Source: Sphingobacterium zeae (lineage in GTDB: Bacteria; Bacteroidota; Bacteroidia; Sphingobacteriales; Sphingobacteriaceae). Taken from it: a stretch of 64,000 nucleotides of DNA. The first letter of the stretch is position 1, and each line of letters begins with the position of its first letter. The notes beneath the pieces were generated by a model that saw only the letters and a program-made list of their open reading frames with translations, made no database searches and was not told where the DNA came from. A program made the translations under genes and the position numbers. Below are positions 1 through 9,215 of this stretch, one piece after another. The stretch covers positions 806,001 to 870,000 of the forward strand of contig NZ_JAUTBA010000001.1 of NCBI RefSeq assembly GCF_030818895.1, written 5' to 3'.

Positions 1-246
1 CTAGATCAGATCGATGAACTTCGGTTTAATGTAAAGTGTAATCCCGAAAGGGCAATTGAATTGCGTGAAAAGTACGAACATACAGTGCTACCAGGCTATC
101 ATATGAATAAAAAGCATTGGAATACGATTATTGCCAATCGAGAACTGGATGACAAAAAGCTTGAAGAACTCATTTTGCATAGTTATAGTCTAATTATGGA
201 AAGCTTGCCGACTAAAATTAAGCAGGAGATCAAGGGCGGTTCATAG
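1..246 (+). CDS. MmcQ/YjbR family DNA-binding protein, C-terminal part (5' truncated by window edge)
   Basis: The frame is open from base 1 and ends at TAG 244-246, giving the last 81 residues. The segment PGYHMNKKHWNTI followed by an acidic helix and HSYSLIMESLP is the typical C-terminal signature of MmcQ/YjbR-like proteins, a small (about 115-120 aa) family with a CyaY-like fold. The start lies outside the window. An in-frame TTG at 61 exists, but the family match begins upstream of it, so it is not a credible start. The cellular role of the family is poorly defined. Confidence 0.82.
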   Translation, partial: LDQIDELRFNVKCNPERAIELREKYEHTVLPGYHMNKKHWNTIIANRELDDKKLEELILHSYSLIMESLPTKIKQEIKGGS

Positions 247-266
247 CCACTAGTATTTTCCACTGT

Positions 267-300
267 GCGCCCACTGTTTGTCTACTCTAACAGCGGGCGC
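267..300. repeat. GC-rich inverted repeat after the YjbR-like gene
   Basis: GCGCCCACTGTT (267-278) faces AACAGCGGGCGC (289-300), 12 bp with one mismatch and a 10-base loop. CACTAG (249-254) and CTAGTG (301-306) flank it as an outer pair. No T-run follows, so it is at best a non-canonical terminator of the upstream gene. Confidence 0.4.
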
Positions 301-425
301 CTAGTGTGCGGCCGTCTGAAAAGTCCCGAATCGGGTGGGAGCAGTTTGGTTTGATACTAATCGTGCTGGTGGTTGAAAAATGTTATTGTAGCCTTTGTGT
401 AAGGATTCTAAGTTCTCCATTATAT

Positions 426-461
426 AAAAAAAGTCCGCTAGTAATTAACTAACGGACTTTT
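426..461 (-). terminator. Rho-independent terminator (bidirectional look)
   Basis: AGTCCGCTAGT (432-442) pairs with ACTAACGGACT (448-458) with one mismatch. A-run on the left and T-run on the right. It lies 25 bases beyond the stop codon of the minus-strand oxygenase gene. Confidence 0.8.
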
Positions 462-485
462 ATCTACGGTATCCAGCCTATTCGC

Positions 486-1448
486 TTACATTTTTAGTCC
501 GATTTCTCTCAACCGCTCATCCAGGTATTGACCCGCGGTATAATCTTCGTAAACTTTTGGGTGTTCTGCATCGATGCATGACTCTAGTGAAGCCAAGCTC
601 ATGGAAGATTTTGGATGCAAAAAGAAAGGGATAGAAAAACGCGAAGTTCCCATTTTTTCCCTTGGAGGATTGACAACACGGTGCGTAGTTGATTTCAGCT
701 TATTGTTTGTCAATCGTTGCAACATATCGCCCACATTAATAACAATATCTTCGCCTTTGGCTTTAATAGGGAACCATTCGCCATCTTTTGTCAACACTTC
801 AAGACCATCCGCACTCGCACCAATTAATAAGGTAATGAGGTTGATGTCTTCATGTGCACCTGCACGAACAGCGTCAGGCGCTAAGGCATCAGGATCATTG
901 ATTGGGAAGTAATGGATCGCACGTAGAATTGAATTACCATTGATAACATACTTTTCAAAGTAATTTTCTTCCAGGTCAAGGTAGGTTGCAATCGCTTTTA
1001 GTAGGTCTCTACCAGTATCTTCTAGTTTTTTATACACTTCAGCAGTCACACCGTTAAAGCGAGGGATTTCAGCGACTTCTGGGTTGTCTGGGAAATCAGC
1101 TTTTGAATATTCTTCGCCAACGATGGTTTGGCCCCGCTGCCAAAATTCTTTTAAGTCCGGGGTCTTTGCATCTTTAGCTTTTTCTCTTCCTTTTGCTGTG
1201 TAACCACGCTGACCTGCCAATTCCGGAAACTCATATTTTTCCTTCGTCTCAGTAGGTAAGCTGAAAAATTCAGGAACGACTTGGTACAGCTCCTCAATCA
1301 GATCTTTTGATAAGCCATGATTTGCAATCGTTACAAAGCCCGTTTCGTTAAAAGCTTTGCCAATATCTTGAATAAATTGATTTCTTTGTTCTTGGGTTCC
1401 TTGTGTATAATGCTGCAAGTCCAAGCGCGGTATGTTTACTAAAGCCAT
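486..1448 (-). CDS. 2-oxoglutarate/Fe(II)-dependent oxygenase, isopenicillin N synthase-like family
   Basis: 320 aa soluble protein. The N-terminal DIOX_N-like region (about 5-115, with GFVTIANHGL) precedes a double-stranded beta-helix core. Metal ligands are visible as H199-x-D201 (AGAHEDINLITLL) and H256 (STTHRVVNP), and the 2-oxoglutarate-binding R270-x-S272 follows (TSRFSIPFF). The whole architecture is that of the IPNS/flavonol-synthase-like oxygenases. The substrate cannot be told from sequence. ATG 1448 follows a TAACTTTG box. It is transcribed divergently from the MarR regulator and ends at a good terminator, so it is probably monocistronic. Confidence 0.9.
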   Translation of the reverse strand: MALVNIPRLDLQHYTQGTQEQRNQFIQDIGKAFNETGFVTIANHGLSKDLIEELYQVVPEFFSLPTETKEKYEFPELAGQRGYTAKGREKAKDAKTPDLKEFWQRGQTIVGEEYSKADFPDNPEVAEIPRFNGVTAEVYKKLEDTGRDLLKAIATYLDLEENYFEKYVINGNSILRAIHYFPINDPDALAPDAVRAGAHEDINLITLLIGASADGLEVLTKDGEWFPIKAKGEDIVINVGDMLQRLTNNKLKSTTHRVVNPPREKMGTSRFSIPFFLHPKSSMSLASLESCIDAEHPKVYEDYTAGQYLDERLREIGLKM

Positions 1449-1471
1449 ACAGTGTTGATATTTGTTTAGGA

Positions 1472-1479
1472 CAAAGTTA
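1472..1479 (-). promoter_or_regulatory. minus-7 element TAACTTTG for the oxygenase gene
   Basis: Exact match to the Bacteroidota minus-7 consensus TAnnTTTG on the minus strand, 23 bases before the ATG. No clear TTG was found 19-21 bases upstream, so the minus-33 part is weak. Confidence 0.55.
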
Positions 1480-1610
1480 ACGGAATTAATTTTGATTATT
1501 ATATAAAGGTTGTTAATAAAAGTTTTTAGTTTTACTGTATCGTTCTGTATGTCAGTATTTAAAAGTTTTCCACATTTCAGTAAAGTCCTTACTTTCGCTT
1601 AACCTATAAA

Positions 1611-1628
1611 TCGTCATCATGCTGACGA
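1611..1628. repeat. Inverted repeat TCGTCA-N6-TGACGA in the divergent promoter region
   Basis: Perfect 6-bp half-sites (1611-1616 and 1623-1628) lie about 29 bases upstream of the minus-33 box of the marR promoter. It could be a second operator for the MarR protein or a site for another regulator. Confidence 0.35.
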
Positions 1629-1656
1629 ATATATGACAAAATTTATAGTTCGGATC

Positions 1657-1687
1657 TTGCTATTCTAATTCCTAACGAGTATATTTG
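1657..1687 (+). promoter_or_regulatory. Promoter of the marR-fadNAE operon
   Basis: TTG at 1657-1659, exactly 20 bases, then TATATTTG at 1680-1687. This is a full match to the Bacteroidota primary-sigma promoter (TTG-N20-TAnnTTTG). The expected start of transcription near 1693 leaves a leader of about 30 bases before ATG 1724. Confidence 0.8.
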
Positions 1688-1701
1688 TTATGCAAGCATA
1701 A
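1688..1701. promoter_or_regulatory. Candidate MarR operator TTATGC-AA-GCATAA
   Basis: Perfect 14-bp palindrome directly abutting the minus-7 box and covering the expected transcription start. A repressor bound here would block initiation. MarR proteins bind short palindromes of this size and often autoregulate; that this MarR binds it is inference. Confidence 0.6.
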
Positions 1702-1723
1702 TAAATAGCTTGAGAGTGCGCTT

Positions 1724-2164
1724 ATGAACCAAAATCAGACAATCGATTATTTTTTAAAAACAGGCTGGCAGACCATAGCCAATAAATACAATCAAATCGC
1801 TTCGCAGTATGGATTTACGCAGGCAGCAGGTTATATTTTGATAAATATCCATAAAGAAGGTACTCCTGTTTCTCAGATTGCAAATCTGACGGGAGTTAAA
1901 ACAACTAGTTTGTCTCGGGTGTTGAATAATTTGGAGTCATTGGGATTTATTTACCGGGAGACTAGCGAAACGGATAAAAGATCTGTCAAAGTATATTTGA
2001 CAGAACTAGGTCGTGAAAAAAGGAGAATTGCTAAAGATGTCGTGCGCAATTTCAATCAATATCTGGCGGATAATTTTTCAGAAAATGAGCGTGAACAATT
2101 GATTGCTTCGCTAGCGAAACTAAATGATCTTGCAAATAACTACAAGGAAGAAGTAATCGTCTAG
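1724..2164 (+). CDS. MarR family transcriptional regulator, likely regulator of the downstream beta-oxidation operon
   Basis: 146 aa, normal MarR length. A winged helix-turn-helix spans about 30-100: GTPVSQIANLTGVKTTSLSRVLNNLESLGFI is the recognition helix, and RETSETDKRSVKVYLTELG is the wing, with the family's D-x-R motif. Long N- and C-terminal helices for dimerisation flank it. The gene is 40 bases upstream of fadN and shares its promoter, and a perfect palindrome sits at the promoter. I infer an acyl-CoA- or fatty-acid-responsive repressor of the fad genes; the ligand is not shown by the sequence. Confidence 0.9.
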   Translation: MNQNQTIDYFLKTGWQTIANKYNQIASQYGFTQAAGYILINIHKEGTPVSQIANLTGVKTTSLSRVLNNLESLGFIYRETSETDKRSVKVYLTELGREKRRIAKDVVRNFNQYLADNFSENEREQLIASLAKLNDLANNYKEEVIV

Positions 2165-2204
2165 AATTTAAACCAAATGTACAGAAGTGCATACTAAATA
2201 TGTT

Positions 2205-4634
2205 ATGATGAACAAAAATATTAGAAAAGTGGCAGTTCTCGGTTCGGGTGTTATGGGCTCGCGAATTGCTTGTCATTTTGCTAACATTGGTGTTGAAGTT
2301 TTACTGTTGGATATCGTTCCGCGTGAGCTTCTCCCAGCGGAAGAAGCCAAGGGCCTCACGTTGGAGAGCAAGATCGTCCGAGATCGTATTGTTAATAGTT
2401 CTTTAGAAACGGCTTTAAAAACAAATCCATCGCCAATTTATAGCAAGTCTTTTGTAAAACGAATCAAAACAGGAAACTTTGATGATAATCTTAAAGATAT
2501 TGCCCACGTGGATTGGATTATCGAGGTTGTCGTTGAGCGACTTGATGTTAAACAATCTGTTTTCGAGCGTGTTGAGCAATTTAGAAAACCTGGAACATTA
2601 ATTACTTCCAATACTTCTGGTATCCCTATTCATTTAATGACAGAAGGGCGAAGTGAGGATTTTAAAGATCATTTCTGCGGCACACACTTCTTCAATCCGC
2701 CGCGCTATCTCCCTTTATTGGAAGTTATTCCAACACCGCATACCAAGCCCGAGGTTGTTGACTTTATACTTCACTTTGGTGACAAAATGTTGGGTAAATC
2801 GGTTGTGTTATGTAAAGACACTCCGGCGTTTATTGGTAATCGTATCGGTGTTTATTCGATGTTGGCGGTTACTCATTTAGTGGAACCTCTTGGATTGACC
2901 GTTGAGGAGGTCGACAAATATACTGGTCCTGCAATGGGGCATCCCAAATCGGCGACTTTTCGTACGGCTGATGTTGTAGGGCTTGATACCCTGGTGAATG
3001 TTGCCAATGGCCTGGCGCAAAATGCGCCAGAAGATGAAGCGAAAGGGGTATTCGAACTTCCTCCATTCATCATTAAGATGGTAGAAAATAAATGGTTGGG
3101 TGAGAAAACCAAAAAAGGATTCTATGAAAAAGTAAAAGCTGATGATGGTAGTTCAGAGATTTTGTCTCTAAATCTAAAAACACTGGAATTTGGCTCACAG
3201 CAAAAAGTGAAATCAGCAACTTTGGAAGCCACAAAACCTGTAGAAGATATCCGTAAGCGGATGAAAGTATACGAACAGGGAACCGATAAAGCCGCAGAAC
3301 TTTTCCGTGCCATGCATTATCCATTGTTTGAATATGTATCCCGCCGTGTTCCCGAAATTACAGATGACTTCTTCCGCATTGATGATGCTATGCGTGCTGG
3401 ATTTGGTTGGGAGTTAGGACCATTTGAAGTATGGGATGTGCTAGGTGTCCGGGAGACCTTGGCTAAAATTAAGGCCGAAGAAAAACGACTTCCGGGTCAG
3501 GATGGGGAGGTTGCTTCCTGGGTACACGAGATGTTGGAAGCCGGATGTGAATCATTCTATAAAATAGAAAATGGTGTACGTCAATATTATGATATTGCAA
3601 CCAAATCTTATAAAGCTATTCCCGGAACGGAAGATCTGATCGTATTGGATCACATCCGGGAAAGTAAAACAATCTGGAAAAACACAGGTGTTTCTATTAT
3701 TGATCTAGGCGACGGTATCATCAACTGTGAATTTCATACCAAGATGAATACCATCGGCGGAGATGTTATCCAGGGCTTGAATAAAGCGATTGATCTCGCT
3801 GAAAAGGAATATCGTGGTTTAGTGGTGTCCAATGATGGGAAAAACTTTTCTGCTGGCGCCAACATTGGAATGATTTTCATGATGGCCGTAGAACAGGATT
3901 TTGATGAATTGAATATGGCCGTTCGTGCATTTCAAAATACATCCATGAGGTTACGCTATTCGTCAATACCTGTAGTTGTTGCGCCATTTCAAATGACCCT
4001 TGGTGGGGGCTGTGAATTCTCCATGCATGCCGATTTTGTTCAGGCTCACGCCGAAACCTATATGGGATTGGTTGAACTGGGGGTTGGTGTTATCCCCGGT
4101 GGCGGTGGAACCAAAGAATTTACACTACGGGCCTCGGAGGAATTTAAGGAGGATCAGATTGTTCAGAACACCTTAAAAGATAAATTCCTGACCATTGGGC
4201 AAGCGAAAGTTTCGACTTCTGCTTATGAAGCCTATGAACTCGGCTATTTGCAGAAAGATAAATTTGCAATCACCATGAACCGTGCCCGCCTTTTGGCAGA
4301 TGCCAAAGCAAAGGCACTGGAACTGGCTGATGAGGGTTATGTTCAGCCTGCTCCACGCAATGATATCAAGGTTTTAGGAAACCAAGGATTAGGGATCGTA
4401 TATGTGGGGGCTTCATCGATGCGTGAAGGTAATTATATTTCTGATTATGATCGAAAGATCTCAGAAAAACTAGGCTGGGTGATGTGTGGTGGAAATTTAT
4501 CGTCACCGACCGAAGTGTCTGAACAATATCTATTGGATCTAGAGCGTAAAACTTTCCTCGAGCTTTGTGCCGAACGCAAAACGCTTGAAAGAATTCAATT
4601 TATGCTGACCAAGGGTAAGCCTTTACGGAACTAA
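2205..4634 (+). CDS. fadN: 3-hydroxyacyl-CoA dehydrogenase / enoyl-CoA hydratase fusion (FadN-like)
   Basis: 809 aa bifunctional beta-oxidation enzyme. It oxidises 3-hydroxyacyl-CoA with NAD and hydrates enoyl-CoA. The dehydrogenase comes first: Rossmann motif GSGVMGSRIA near residue 13, GTHFFNPPRYLPLLEVI, then the helical C-terminal domains. The crotonase domain follows at about 494-690, with oxyanion-hole segments NFSAGANIG and TLGGGCEFSMHAD and the acidic VELGVGVIPGGGGTKE. This order is the reverse of E. coli FadB and matches Bacillus FadN. A GTG at 2187 is in frame, but ATG 2205 (or 2208) starts right before the conserved NKNIRKVAVLGSG and is preferred. Followed by fadA after 30 bases. 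Confidence 0.93.
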   Translation: MMNKNIRKVAVLGSGVMGSRIACHFANIGVEVLLLDIVPRELLPAEEAKGLTLESKIVRDRIVNSSLETALKTNPSPIYSKSFVKRIKTGNFDDNLKDIAHVDWIIEVVVERLDVKQSVFERVEQFRKPGTLITSNTSGIPIHLMTEGRSEDFKDHFCGTHFFNPPRYLPLLEVIPTPHTKPEVVDFILHFGDKMLGKSVVLCKDTPAFIGNRIGVYSMLAVTHLVEPLGLTVEEVDKYTGPAMGHPKSATFRTADVVGLDTLVNVANGLAQNAPEDEAKGVFELPPFIIKMVENKWLGEKTKKGFYEKVKADDGSSEILSLNLKTLEFGSQQKVKSATLEATKPVEDIRKRMKVYEQGTDKAAELFRAMHYPLFEYVSRRVPEITDDFFRIDDAMRAGFGWELGPFEVWDVLGVRETLAKIKAEEKRLPGQDGEVASWVHEMLEAGCESFYKIENGVRQYYDIATKSYKAIPGTEDLIVLDHIRESKTIWKNTGVSIIDLGDGIINCEFHTKMNTIGGDVIQGLNKAIDLAEKEYRGLVVSNDGKNFSAGANIGMIFMMAVEQDFDELNMAVRAFQNTSMRLRYSSIPVVVAPFQMTLGGGCEFSMHADFVQAHAETYMGLVELGVGVIPGGGGTKEFTLRASEEFKEDQIVQNTLKDKFLTIGQAKVSTSAYEAYELGYLQKDKFAITMNRARLLADAKAKALELADEGYVQPAPRNDIKVLGNQGLGIVYVGASSMREGNYISDYDRKISEKLGWVMCGGNLSSPTEVSEQYLLDLERKTFLELCAERKTLERIQFMLTKGKPLRN

Positions 4635-4664
4635 AAATCACTACTCACGAAAAAATTAAAAATA

Positions 4665-5840
4665 ATGGAAGCATATATAGTAGCAGGATTTCGTACAGCA
4701 GTAGGCAAAGCGCCGCGGGGAGTATTCCGCTTTATGCGGGCGGATGATTTAGCCACGGATGTTATTAAACATCTTGTATCCACTGTGCCAAATTTAAATA
4801 AAGAAGATATAGACGATGTCATCGTTGGGAATGCCATGCCGGAAGCGGAGCAGGGACTCAATATGGCGCGTTTCATTTCACTGATGGGATTGGATACGGA
4901 TAAGGTCCCGGGAGTAACCGTCAATCGATACTGTGCATCAGGCCTAGAAACGATTGCAACCGCGGTAGCAAAGATTAAGACTGGGATGGCAGATGTTATC
5001 ATTGCCGGTGGGGTAGAGGTGATGTCCGGAATGCCCTTTGGAGGTTGGAAAATTGTGCCTAATCCTGTCGTGGCAAAAGAGCATCCCGATTGGTATTGGG
5101 GTATGGGATTGACTGCCGAAGCTGTAGCCAAAGATTACAATGTGTCACGTGAAGATCAGGATGCTTTTGCCCTTAAATCAAATCAAAAGGCAGTTGCAGC
5201 CATTCAAAATGGTCATTTGAAAGATGGTATTGTGCCGATCACTGTAAAAGAAAATTATCTGAAAGACGGTAAGATTGCAACGCGCGAATATATTGTTGAT
5301 ACAGATGAAGGTCCTCGGGCGGATACTTCCCTGGAAGCTTTAGGGAAATTAAAACCAGTTTTTGCAGCGAATGGTTCGGTGACAGCAGGGAATTCCTCAC
5401 AAACTTCTGATGGAGCAGCATTTGTCTTGGTCATGTCTGAAGCAAAGGTGAAAGAGCTTGGGGTAAAACCGATAGCAAAGCTTGTTAGTTTTGCTGTGGC
5501 GGGTGTTCCACCGCGCATTATGGGTATCGGACCTATCTATGCCATACCCAAGGCTTTGGCGAGGGCTGGGCTTAAAAAAGAAGATATTGATCTATTTGAA
5601 CTGAATGAAGCTTTTGCATCTCAATCGTTAGCCGTTATTCGCGAACTTGGATTGGATGAAGAGAAAGTAAATGTCAATGGCGGTGCCATCGCTTTAGGGC
5701 ATCCTCTTGGATGTACAGGAGCTAAATTGACGGTCCAAGTCTTAAACGAGTTGAAACGCAGAGGCAAAAGATATGGCATGGTGACGATGTGTGTGGGAAC
5801 TGGCCAGGGAGCAGCAGGTATTTTTGAGTTACTGGACTAA
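4665..5840 (+). CDS. fadA: Acetyl-CoA C-acyltransferase (3-ketoacyl-CoA thiolase)
   Basis: 391 aa, standard thiolase length. The nucleophilic C90 lies in [12 protein letters not shown]346 in the GHPLG motif and C376 in [11 protein letters not shown] complete the triad. It cleaves 3-ketoacyl-CoA to acetyl-CoA and a shortened acyl-CoA, the last step of the cycle. It is the middle gene of the marR-fadN-fadA-fadE cluster, which strongly favours a degradative rather than biosynthetic thiolase. Confidence 0.95.
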   Translation: MEAYIVAGFRTAVGKAPRGVFRFMRADDLATDVIKHLVSTVPNLNKEDIDDVIVGNAMPEAEQGLNMARFISLMGLDTDKVPGVTVNRYCASGLETIATAVAKIKTGMADVIIAGGVEVMSGMPFGGWKIVPNPVVAKEHPDWYWGMGLTAEAVAKDYNVSREDQDAFALKSNQKAVAAIQNGHLKDGIVPITVKENYLKDGKIATREYIVDTDEGPRADTSLEALGKLKPVFAANGSVTAGNSSQTSDGAAFVLVMSEAKVKELGVKPIAKLVSFAVAGVPPRIMGIGPIYAIPKALARAGLKKEDIDLFELNEAFASQSLAVIRELGLDEEKVNVNGGAIALGHPLGCTGAKLTVQVLNELKRRGKRYGMVTMCVGTGQGAAGIFELLD

Positions 5841-5975
5841 AATTAGTCGAGTAGAATACCACTGTGAACAGCATATGGATTTCTGATCGCATAGCTGATA
5901 GAAGTATTAAAAAAACATGGTGGACCGTAAAATCACTTAACTGGAATTTGCGCGTCCATATAAATCTAAAAGACA

Positions 5976-7757
5976 ATGAGCGAAAATAAAGCAATTAAAG
6001 GCGGAGAGTTCGTGATTAGAGAAACTCCCTACACAGCAGTTTTTATTCCGGAAGAGTTTGATGAAGAAGCTAAAATGATTCGACAGACCTGCTTAGATTT
6101 CTTGGATACCGAAGTATTAAATAAGCTGGACCGTATCGATGCACAAGAGGAAGGTCTAATGCCCAGTTTGATGGATAAGGCCGGTGAACTTGGCATGCTG
6201 GGAGTTTCTATTCCCGAAGAATATGGTGGTTTTGGAAAGAATTTCAACACGTCTATGCTTGTTGCTGATGCGGTAGGTGGCGGGTTTTCTTTTGCTGTCG
6301 CATTGTCTGCTCATACGGGTATCGGTACGTTGCCTATATTGTATTATGGTAATGATGCCCAAAAGGCAAAATATATTCCAAAGCTTGCTACTGGTGAATG
6401 GAAGGCATCGTATTGTTTGACAGAGCCCAATGCGGGATCGGATGCAAATTCGGGTCGTACCTCCGCAAAATTAAATGCCGAGGGAACACATTATTTGATC
6501 AACGGACAAAAAATGTGGATTACAAACGGCGGTTTTGCAGACATCTTCATCGTATTTGCAAAAATCGATGAAGATAAAAACCTAACGGCATTTATTGTCG
6601 AGAAAGACTTTGGTGGTATTACGATGAATCCTGAAGAACATAAATTGGGTATTAAGGGATCTTCAACACGTCAGATCTTTTTCAATGATTGCGCCGTTCC
6701 TGTAGAGAATATGCTTTCTGATCGTGAAAATGGATTTAAGATTGCTGTAAATATCCTGAATATTGGTCGTATAAAACTAGGCGCTGCCACGATCGGTTCG
6801 GCACGAATGGTGATCAACCATGCGGTGCAATATGCCAATGAACGTGTGCAGTTTAATCTGCCGATTTCCAAATTTGGCGCCATTCGTTATAAGCTGGCTG
6901 AGATGGCAACACGTTTGTTTGCTGTGGAGTCGGCATCGTATCGTGCCGGTCAAAATATTGATGATGCCTACGATGCATTGATTGCTGGCGGTATGGATGA
7001 AGCAAAAGCAAAGTTGAAGTCTGTGGAGCAGTTTGCAATTGAGTGCGCTATCATCAAAGTATGGTGCTCGGAGATGTTGGATTATGTGGTTGACGAAGGC
7101 GTGCAGATTTATGGTGGAATGGGTTACTCGGCAGATGCGCCAATGGAACGTGCTTATCGGGATTCACGGATCAACAGGATCTTTGAAGGTACCAATGAAG
7201 TGAATCGATTACTTGTGGTTGACATGCTGTTAAAACGGGCCATGAAAGGTGAATTGGATCTAATGGGACCTGCGCAAGCCGTAGCTGGAGAGCTTCTCGC
7301 TATTCCAGATTTTGGTGAAGAGGACGACGCACCTTTTGCTGCAGAAAAGAAAATTGTGGCAAACCTTAAAAAAGCAGGCCTATTGATTGCCGGAGCAGCA
7401 GTGCAAAAATTGATGATGTCTCTTTCGAAAGAAGAGGAAATCCTCATGAATATTGCGGATATTATCGGGTATGTTTATATCACCGAGTCGGTCTTGTTAC
7501 GTGCAGAAAAATTGCTGCATACAGGATCAGCTAAAGCAGATTATGCAAAAGATATGGCTAAGATCTACCTGTATGGTGCTATTGATAAAATCAGCGCTGC
7601 CGGTAAAGAAGCATTATATTCTTTTGGTGAAGGTGATGAACTGAATATGATGTTGGTTGGTTTGCGCAGATTCACAAAAGCACAGCCATTTAATGTGAAA
7701 GATGCCCGTCAGCGAATCGCTAAGAAATTGATAGATGAGAATAAATATTGTTTTTGA
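5976..7757 (+). CDS. fadE: Acyl-CoA dehydrogenase (FadE-like, long form)
   Basis: 593 aa FAD enzyme for the first oxidation of acyl-CoA. The acyl-CoA dehydrogenase core spans about 30-430: YCLTEPNAGSDANS (signature 1), IKGSSTRQIFF, and QIYGGMGYSADAPMERAYRDSRINRIFEGT, with the catalytic Glu in IFEGTNEV. A C-terminal helical extension of about 150 residues makes it the long VLCAD-like form, the same size class as Bacillus FadE. There are 135 bases between it and fadA, but no terminator was seen there, so cotranscription is likely. Confidence 0.94.
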   Translation: MSENKAIKGGEFVIRETPYTAVFIPEEFDEEAKMIRQTCLDFLDTEVLNKLDRIDAQEEGLMPSLMDKAGELGMLGVSIPEEYGGFGKNFNTSMLVADAVGGGFSFAVALSAHTGIGTLPILYYGNDAQKAKYIPKLATGEWKASYCLTEPNAGSDANSGRTSAKLNAEGTHYLINGQKMWITNGGFADIFIVFAKIDEDKNLTAFIVEKDFGGITMNPEEHKLGIKGSSTRQIFFNDCAVPVENMLSDRENGFKIAVNILNIGRIKLGAATIGSARMVINHAVQYANERVQFNLPISKFGAIRYKLAEMATRLFAVESASYRAGQNIDDAYDALIAGGMDEAKAKLKSVEQFAIECAIIKVWCSEMLDYVVDEGVQIYGGMGYSADAPMERAYRDSRINRIFEGTNEVNRLLVVDMLLKRAMKGELDLMGPAQAVAGELLAIPDFGEEDDAPFAAEKKIVANLKKAGLLIAGAAVQKLMMSLSKEEEILMNIADIIGYVYITESVLLRAEKLLHTGSAKADYAKDMAKIYLYGAIDKISAAGKEALYSFGEGDELNMMLVGLRRFTKAQPFNVKDARQRIAKKLIDENKYCF

Positions 7758-7783
7758 TTGATAATAGATTATTGGTTTTGGTT

Positions 7784-7815
7784 AATGGCCGGAGAGAAAT
7801 CTTCGGCCATTTTTG
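7784..7815 (+). terminator. Rho-independent terminator of the fad operon
   Basis: AATGGCCG (7784-7791) pairs perfectly with CGGCCATT (7804-7811), followed by a T-run to 7814. It separates fadE from the transporter gene, which therefore probably has its own promoter. Confidence 0.85.
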
Positions 7816-7879
7816 TGTTACAATCCTAGAAAGTCACTGTAATTATATTAAATTTAACCTTTTAAACCCTAACCATTAT

Positions 7880-9136
7880 ATGACATCTTCAAGATCATTT
7901 ACATTTACAGAAGACTGGGTAGTCGTCATTTTGGGGATCGCTACCATATTTCTCGCACTCTCAGGAGTTGTTGCGCCGGTACCTAGTTTTTCGTGGAGTA
8001 ATTCCGCCGAACTCGTCGCAACAGTTTTCGAACCGACAAATTTAATGAAGCTTTTTGAGCAATTTATTTTTGTATTCGTTACCGCGATATTGGGCGCCTT
8101 TCTTTTGGGGAAATCTATAAAATATTTATTCGTTGTATTTCCTGTTGTATTTATCCTTACCGTATTTGCATTGGTGCTGGCAGGGAATGCAACCGTTAAA
8201 GAATACAATCTCGAAGCTGTAATTTTTAGTTTGGTTATCGGTTTAGTCATCAGCAATTGCTTTAAACTGCCTAATTGGTTTAAAGAGGCGCTCAGTACGG
8301 AGCTCTATGTCAAGATAGGCCTAATTCTGCTCGGAACCACCGTGATTTTCGGGGATATCCTCAAAGCGGGATCCTTGGGGCTTGTTCAAGCACTGGCTGT
8401 CGTACTGTCTGTTTGGTACTTTGCGTTCTGGATCTGTAAAAAGTTAAAGATTGATAAAGAGATGGCCTTGATGTTATCGAGTGCAGTATCCATTTGTGGT
8501 GTTTCCGCAGCGATAGCAACTTCGGGAGCAATTAGAGGCGATAGCAAAAAGCTTTCTTATGTCATTTCATTGGTCCTTATTACAGCGATTCCAATGATGA
8601 TTTTCATGCCTTATATGGCGGAGTGGATGGGCTTGTCGCAAGAAGTTACCGGTGCTTGGCTCGGCGGGAGTATTGATACCACAGGTGCTGTTGTGGCATC
8701 GGGTTCCCTGGTAGGAGAAGAAGCGCTAAAAATCAGTACCATTGTGAAATTTTCCCAAAATGTATTGCTGGGGTTAGCTGCTTTTGCTATCAGTATTTAT
8801 TGGACTTATGCGAAATCTGTTGATGATGAAACAAAACGGGATAAACCTACGCTGAAAATTATATGGGAACGTTTTCCGAAGTTTGTGCTGGGATTTGTAT
8901 TTGCATCGTTGCTATTTTCTTTCGTAATATCCCCCGAAAAGATTGATGCGGTGAAAGGAAGCTTGAAGAACTTACAAGGACTCTGGTTTACCCTTGCATT
9001 TACATCCATTGGTTTGGAAACGAACTTTAAGGACCTATTTGTGCAAGATAATAAGAAGCCACTATATGCCTTTCTGATCGCCCAGACTTTTAATGTTATT
9101 ATTACCTTATTGATTGCCCTGGTGCTCTTTAGCTAA
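7880..9136 (+). CDS. YeiH family putative sulfate exporter / UPF0324 membrane transporter
   Basis: 418 aa, highly hydrophobic, with about 10-11 membrane segments. The family's two best conserved motifs are present: CGVSAAIATSGAIRGD in mid-protein and GGSIDTTGAVVASG about 50 residues later. The family is annotated as putative sulfate exporters, but experimental support is thin. The open frame continues upstream to 7748, but that part is the fadE tail and terminator. ATG 7880 just before the conserved SFTFTEDWVVVI is the right start. Flanked by terminators on both sides, so monocistronic. Confidence 0.87.
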   Translation: MTSSRSFTFTEDWVVVILGIATIFLALSGVVAPVPSFSWSNSAELVATVFEPTNLMKLFEQFIFVFVTAILGAFLLGKSIKYLFVVFPVVFILTVFALVLAGNATVKEYNLEAVIFSLVIGLVISNCFKLPNWFKEALSTELYVKIGLILLGTTVIFGDILKAGSLGLVQALAVVLSVWYFAFWICKKLKIDKEMALMLSSAVSICGVSAAIATSGAIRGDSKKLSYVISLVLITAIPMMIFMPYMAEWMGLSQEVTGAWLGGSIDTTGAVVASGSLVGEEALKISTIVKFSQNVLLGLAAFAISIYWTYAKSVDDETKRDKPTLKIIWERFPKFVLGFVFASLLFSFVISPEKIDAVKGSLKNLQGLWFTLAFTSIGLETNFKDLFVQDNKKPLYAFLIAQTFNVIITLLIALVLFS

Positions 9137-9187
9137 GTCGGTAAGTGTTTCAATGTAAAATCGACCGTTATATGTGACTATTAAGAT

Positions 9188-9215
9188 GGCCGTCCAAACC
9201 AGGACGGCCTTTTTT
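9188..9215 (+). terminator. Rho-independent terminator of the YeiH-like gene
   Basis: GGCCGTCC (9188-9195) pairs perfectly with GGACGGCC (9202-9209), loop of 6, followed by six T. Confidence 0.9.

Noticed and set aside
574..912. Plus-strand ORF of 112 codons inside the oxygenase gene
   Set aside because: Lies wholly antisense to a gene with intact catalytic motifs and shows no family character of its own.
4631..5131. Minus-strand ORF of 166 codons inside fadA
   Set aside because: Antisense shadow of the thiolase; its residues follow the codon pattern of the opposite strand.
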